This document shows positions 7,242-10,502 of a stretch of 10,502 bases of DNA, piece after piece. The position numbers and the translations under genes were made by a program. The DNA is from JANOQP01 sp044227705. Its GTDB lineage: Bacteria; Bacteroidota; Bacteroidia; Chitinophagales; Saprospiraceae. The stretch spans positions 1 through 10,502 of the forward strand of contig JBGAWE010000166.1 of the NCBI GenBank assembly GCA_044227705.1. Reading direction: 5' to 3'. The number at the start of each line of letters is the position of its first letter. Positions within the stretch are counted from its first letter, which is position 1. The notes below the pieces were generated by a model that saw only the letters and a program-made list of their open reading frames with translations, did not search any database and was not told where the DNA came from.

Positions 7242-7297
7242 TTTTCACCTTCGCCGCCCCAAAACCGGCATCAACCAATCCAACCTGTTCACTGACA

Positions 7298-8620
7298 ATG
7301 GCTAAAAGCAAGAAAACGAAAATCGCCCCCGCCTCCGGCAAGCTGGGCATCCTCACGCCCGGAATGGGCGCGGTGGCCACCACTTTTTACGCGGGCGTCA
7401 TCGCCGCGCGCAAGGGCATCGGCCAGCCCATCGGCTCGCTCACGCAGATGGGCAGCATCCGCCTCGGCAAGCGCACGGACGGCCGCGAGCCGAAAATCAA
7501 CGACTTCGTGCCGTTGGCAAAGCTGCCGCAAATCGTCTTCGGCGGCTGGGACATCTTCGCCGAGAACGCCTACGAGGCGGCGGTCAACGCGGCCGTCCTC
7601 GACCGGCCGCTGCTCGACAAGCTGAAAGGCGATATGTCGAAAATCAAGCCCATGTCGGCCGTTTTTGACAAGAACTACATCAAAAACATCGACGGGCCGA
7701 ACGTCAAGACCGGCAAGTCGAAGATGGATTTGGGTGAGCAGCTCATCGCAGACATCGCCCGCTTCAAAGCGGAGAACGGTTGCTCACGGCTTGTCATGGT
7801 CTGGTGCGCGTCGACCGAGGCGTACATCGAGGCGCAGCCCGTCCACCAGACCATCGAGGCTTTTGAAAAAGGGATGCGCGAGAGCCACCCGGCCATCGCG
7901 CCGAGCCAGATCTACGCCTGGGCGGCCATCAAGACGGGCGTTCCGTTCGCCAACGGCGCACCGAACCTCACTTGCGACATCCCGGCCCTGGTCGATCTGG
8001 CCAAAAAAGAGGGCGTCGCCATTGGCGGGAAAGATTTCAAAACCGGGCAGACCCTGATGAAGACCATCGTCGCGCCGGGCCTCAACGCTCGGGCGCTCGG
8101 CGTTCGCGGCTGGTTCTCGACCAACATCCTCGGCAACCGCGACGGGGCCGTTCTCGACGCGCCCGAGAATTTCAAAACGAAAGAGGTCTCGAAGGGCAAC
8201 GTCCTCGATGGCATCTTCGACGCGAAGAAGCAGCCGGAACTCTACGGCGAGCTCTACCACAAGATCCGCATCAACTACTACCCGCCGCACGGCGACAACA
8301 AGGAAAGCTGGGACAACATCGACATCTTCGGCTGGCTCGGCTACCAGATGCAGATCAAGATCAACTTCCTCTGCCGCGACTCCATCCTCGCCGCGCCCAT
8401 CGTGCTCGACCTCGCGCTCTTCCTCGACCTCGCGCAGCGGGCCGGGATGTGCGGGGTGCAGGAATGGCTCTCGTTCTACTTCAAGGCGCCGCAGACCGCG
8501 CCCGGCCTTGAGCCGATCCACGACGTGTTCAAGCAGCTCCACAAACTGGAGAACACGCTGCGGCACCTGATGGGCGAGGAGCTGATTACGCACCTCGGAC
8601 TGGACTACTACGAGGAGTAA
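7298..8620 (+). CDS. ino1: Inositol-3-phosphate synthase (myo-inositol-1-phosphate synthase)
   Basis: A cytosolic, NAD-dependent isomerase of 440 residues that converts glucose 6-phosphate to 1L-myo-inositol 1-phosphate, the first step toward inositol and inositol lipids (EC 5.5.1.4). The N-terminal nucleotide-binding loop is GILTPGMGAVATTF (17-30). Further family signatures are LVMVWCASTEA (165-175), IYAWAAIKTGVPFANGAPN (205-223), GGKDFKTGQTLMKT (243-256), the N-I-L-G-N-R-D-G element (276-283) and KEVSKGN (295-301), whose lysines match catalytic positions of the yeast enzyme by pattern. The helix AAPIVLDLALFLDLAQRAG is also typical. The length agrees with the prokaryotic family. The start is the ATG at 7298; an upstream in-frame GTG at 7223 would add an unlikely leader that overlaps the heptamer repeats. 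The gene ends at a strong terminator and converges with GAPDH. In Bacteroidota the product often feeds inositol sphingolipids (family knowledge, not shown here). Confidence 0.95.
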   Translation: MAKSKKTKIAPASGKLGILTPGMGAVATTFYAGVIAARKGIGQPIGSLTQMGSIRLGKRTDGREPKINDFVPLAKLPQIVFGGWDIFAENAYEAAVNAAVLDRPLLDKLKGDMSKIKPMSAVFDKNYIKNIDGPNVKTGKSKMDLGEQLIADIARFKAENGCSRLVMVWCASTEAYIEAQPVHQTIEAFEKGMRESHPAIAPSQIYAWAAIKTGVPFANGAPNLTCDIPALVDLAKKEGVAIGGKDFKTGQTLMKTIVAPGLNARALGVRGWFSTNILGNRDGAVLDAPENFKTKEVSKGNVLDGIFDAKKQPELYGELYHKIRINYYPPHGDNKESWDNIDIFGWLGYQMQIKINFLCRDSILAAPIVLDLALFLDLAQRAGMCGVQEWLSFYFKAPQTAPGLEPIHDVFKQLHKLENTLRHLMGEELITHLGLDYYEE

Positions 8621-8640
8621 CCAATGACTTGGCTTTTCAA

Positions 8641-8684
8641 AAGAAAAGGCCGACGGGGGATTGCCCTCGTCGGCCTTTTTCTTT
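8641..8684. terminator. Strong bidirectional intrinsic terminator
   Basis: The arms 8644-8659 and 8664-8679 form a stem of 16 consecutive pairs (one G-U) closed by an ATTG tetraloop. On the plus strand it ends in a T-rich tract (TTTTTCTTT), and on the minus strand the stem is followed by CTTTTG after four T residues. It lies 20 bases past the inositol-phosphate synthase stop and 32 bases past the end of the convergent GAPDH gene, so it can serve both. Confidence 0.92.
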
Positions 8685-8716
8685 GAGAATATGGAGCTCG
8701 AAAAGCGGATGACCAA

Positions 8717-10161
8717 TCAATAGTACCGCAACCGGATCACCCCCGCCAACTGCTTCGCAAAACGGATGACCTGCCGTGTGTAGCCGTACTCGTTGTCGTA
8801 CCAGACGTAGAGGACGATGCTTTTCCCGTCTTTCGAGACGATGGTCGCGGGCGAGTCGAAGATGCTCGACGTGGAGTTGCCGACGAGGTCGCTGCTCACC
8901 AGTTCCTGCGACATCGAGTATTGGATCTGCTCGACGAGGTCGCCCGAGAGCGCCGCCTGCCGCATGATCTCGTTGACCGTTGCCTTGTCCGTCGGTTTCT
9001 CGATTTGCAAATTGAGCACCGCGAGCGAGACGTTCGGCGTCGGCACGCGGATGGCGTTGCCCGTGAACTTGCCCGAAAGCTCCGGCATCACTTTCGCGAT
9101 CGCGCTCTCGGCGCCCGTTTCCGTGATGACGAGGTTCACCGCCGCCGAGCGGCCGCGCCGGAACTTCGGGTGGATGTTGTCGAGCAAATTTTGGTCGTTC
9201 GTGTACGAGTGGACGGTCTCGATATGGCCCTTTTCGATGCCCAGGTTTTTGTGGATGACCGACAGGACGGGCACGATGGCGTTCGTCGTGCAGCTTGCGG
9301 CCGACCAGATGTTCTCCTTTTTCGACGTCGAACTTGAGGTTGTTCACCCCGTGGACGATGTTGGGGATGTCGCCCTTGCCCGGCGCGGTCAGGAGGACTT
9401 TGGCGATGCCCTTCGACGAGTGGCGGCTCAATTTCTCGCGGTCGCCCACGCCCGTGTTGTCGATGAGCAGCGCGTTGTCGATGCCGAACGCGGTGTAGTC
9501 GATCTCCTCCGGCGAGCCTGCGCTGATCATGTGGATTTTGTGGCCGTTGACCCAGATGCACTTCTCGGCCACGTCGGCAATGACAGTGCCGGAGAAATGC
9601 CCGTGCACGCTGTCCGAGCGCAGCAAGTCGGCGCGCTTGACGATGTCGTCGGGGCTTTTGTCGCGGGTGACGATGGCCCGGAGGCGCAGTTGCTGCCCCT
9701 TCCCTGCCTGTGTGATGAGTTCGCGCGCCGCGATGCGGCCGATGCGGCCGAAGCCGTACAGCACGACGTCGCGCGGCTGCAGCTTCATCTTGTCCTCGCC
9801 GATGAAACCGGCGAACTTCTTCGCAATGAACTCGTCCTCGTCGGCAAACTCGCCCTTCAGTCGAGCCACTCGACGCCGTGCGCCCGATGTCGAGGCGCGA
9901 GGGCGCGAACTTGGCGCGGTGGATGGCCTTCGCCACGCCGAGCGTGTCGTGGACGGTGAGCGAGTGCCGCACGACCTCGCGGGCGTAGTGGTGGAGGTTG
10001 AGCAGCTCGGAGGCCGAGCGGTCGACCATCTGGTTTCGGAAGATGACCAGCTCCACCGACCGGTCAAACCACAGCTTTCCGGTGACGTTGATGAGTTCGA
10101 GGGCCGCTTTTTCGTCCTCAATCCAGCTTTTCAGCTCCGTTTCGTAGACTTGTTTTGACAT
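8717..10161 (-). pseudogene. gap: Type I glyceraldehyde-3-phosphate dehydrogenase, broken by three single-base frameshifts
   Basis: The reading begins at ATG 10161 (MSKQVYETELKSWIEDEKAA) and carries an N-terminal extension of about 130 residues, as in the long Bacteroidota GAPDH. It continues with VVLYGFGRIGRIAARELI (NAD-binding fold), the catalytic S-C-T-T-N-A-I-V-P, HSYTNDQNLLDN (catalytic His), IRVPTPNVSL, and a C-terminus of VWYDNEYGYTRQVIRFAKQL ending RLRYY. No single frame covers it. Comparison with the family pattern suggests one base missing near 9871, one missing near 9860 (restoring A-S-E-W-L-D-L-K-G-E-F), and one extra base in the A5/G2 run at 9316-9322, just before the catalytic cysteine (restoring E-N-I-W-S-A-A-S-C-T-T-N). 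Corrected, the gene is 1446 bases, 481 residues plus stop, the normal family length. Each indel sits in a short homopolymer while the motifs are intact, so sequencing or assembly error is as likely as true gene decay. The enzyme catalyses NAD-linked oxidation and phosphorylation of glyceraldehyde 3-phosphate. Confidence 0.9.
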
Positions 10162-10282
10162 GAAAGATTTGAGGTTTGAACGTTTGAAGAAGCGGCACCA
10201 GCCGCCGTTCTGGCCATGGCGGGGATGGGCAAAGTTGGAAAATCGCTCGCACTTCCAAGCCAGCTTTCCCCTTTCAAGTAGA
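10162..10282 (-). promoter_or_regulatory. Upstream region of GAPDH with a possible promoter and TTTGA repeats
   Basis: Read on the minus strand, CAACTTTG (10230-10237) matches TAnnTTTG except for its first base, with a TTG (10256-10258) 18 bases further upstream, near the Bacteroidota -33/-7 spacing. This would give a 5' leader of roughly 60 bases. On the plus strand, TTTGA recurs at 10154, 10168, 10175 and 10183, with steps of 7 and 8 bases in the last three copies. No gene is seen in this stretch. Confidence 0.3.
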
Positions 10283-10502
10283 ATGCCTTACTCGAAAAGC
10301 TTTACTGTGCGGCCGGATAACAAATGGACCGAACAACAGCGGCAACGTTTTGTCGGCAATTCTCAAATCAAAAAGGAGGTGGGAGGCCAAACAGCCAAAA
10401 ATGAGGTGGTCTGGTTTCACGGACAGTTGATAAGAGAGTTTATCTGTTGTTTTCAACCGCCGACCGCTCGAACTGGTCTGGGAGAGGTAGCCCAGAGCCG
10501 AG
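10283..10502 (+). CDS. Possible gene fragment, 3' end beyond the window
   Basis: From ATG 10283 the frame stays open for 73 codons to the right edge (MPYSKSFTVRPDNKWTEQQ onward, including VVWFHGQLIREF). No family is recognised and no signal peptide or membrane segment is seen. Third codon positions look clearly less GC-rich than in the other genes of the window, which suggests either non-coding DNA or a gene of different origin. A shorter open frame on the opposite strand (10274-10456) covers the same bases and is no better supported. Divergent orientation from GAPDH, with a gap of 121 bases, would be a normal arrangement. Confidence 0.3.
   Translation, partial: MPYSKSFTVRPDNKWTEQQRQRFVGNSQIKKEVGGQTAKNEVVWFHGQLIREFICCFQPPTARTGLGEVAQSR

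Noticed and set aside
7223..7297. Upstream GTG start for inositol-phosphate synthase
   Set aside because: It would add 25 residues translated from the heptamer repeat and the promoter region; the ATG at 7298 gives the normal family N-terminus.
8817..9959. Plus-strand open frame of 380 codons opposite GAPDH
   Set aside because: The minus strand encodes clear GAPDH motifs across the whole span; the plus reading has none and only appears long because of codon bias.
10274..10456. Minus-strand open frame of 60 codons in the right-hand gap
   Set aside because: Short, with no motif, and overlapping an equally open plus-strand frame; not supported as a gene.

Overview
The window reads as chromosomal DNA from a GC-rich member of the Bacteroidota, probably a Saprospira- or Chitinophaga-like lineage (inference). 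The signs are a type IX secretion (T9SS) C-terminal sorting domain, a DUF5686/CarboxypepD_reg outer-membrane protein, a Bacteroidota-style long GAPDH of about 480 residues, and the absence of clear Shine-Dalgarno sequences before the starts. No tRNA, rRNA, CRISPR array or insertion sequence was seen.

Layout. (1) 1-2228: the C-terminal part of a STAND/NB-ARC NTPase with TPR repeats, whose start lies left of the window, followed about 107 bases later by a small protein ending in what looks like an effector-associated domain of the EAD11 type. This is the accessory part of the window and its best candidate for an undescribed system: a STAND NTPase plus a death-domain-like adaptor, as in NTP-dependent conflict (anti-phage or programmed-death) systems. 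Two TPR units are almost identical in DNA and differ only by amino-acid-changing bases. (2) 2398-4392: a two-gene operon, 6 bases apart, encoding an MbnP-like protein with a T9SS sorting tail and an MbnH-like diheme cytochrome c peroxidase lipoprotein, presumably a copper-linked pair at the cell envelope. (3) 4571-7162: a DUF5686 outer-membrane beta-barrel protein. (4) 7298-8620: inositol-3-phosphate synthase. (5) 8717-10161, minus strand: a type I GAPDH whose reading frame is broken by three single-base indels, yet whose restored length (481 residues) and motifs are intact. (6) 10162-10502: the GAPDH upstream region and a possible gene fragment running off the right edge.

The inositol-phosphate synthase and GAPDH genes converge on a strong bidirectional terminator hairpin (8641-8684). 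Short degenerate heptamer-type repeats occur in two intergenic gaps (7165-7241 and 10154-10187). The metabolic genes are not obviously linked to the conflict-type genes at the left; that boundary falls in the 169-base gap 2229-2397.
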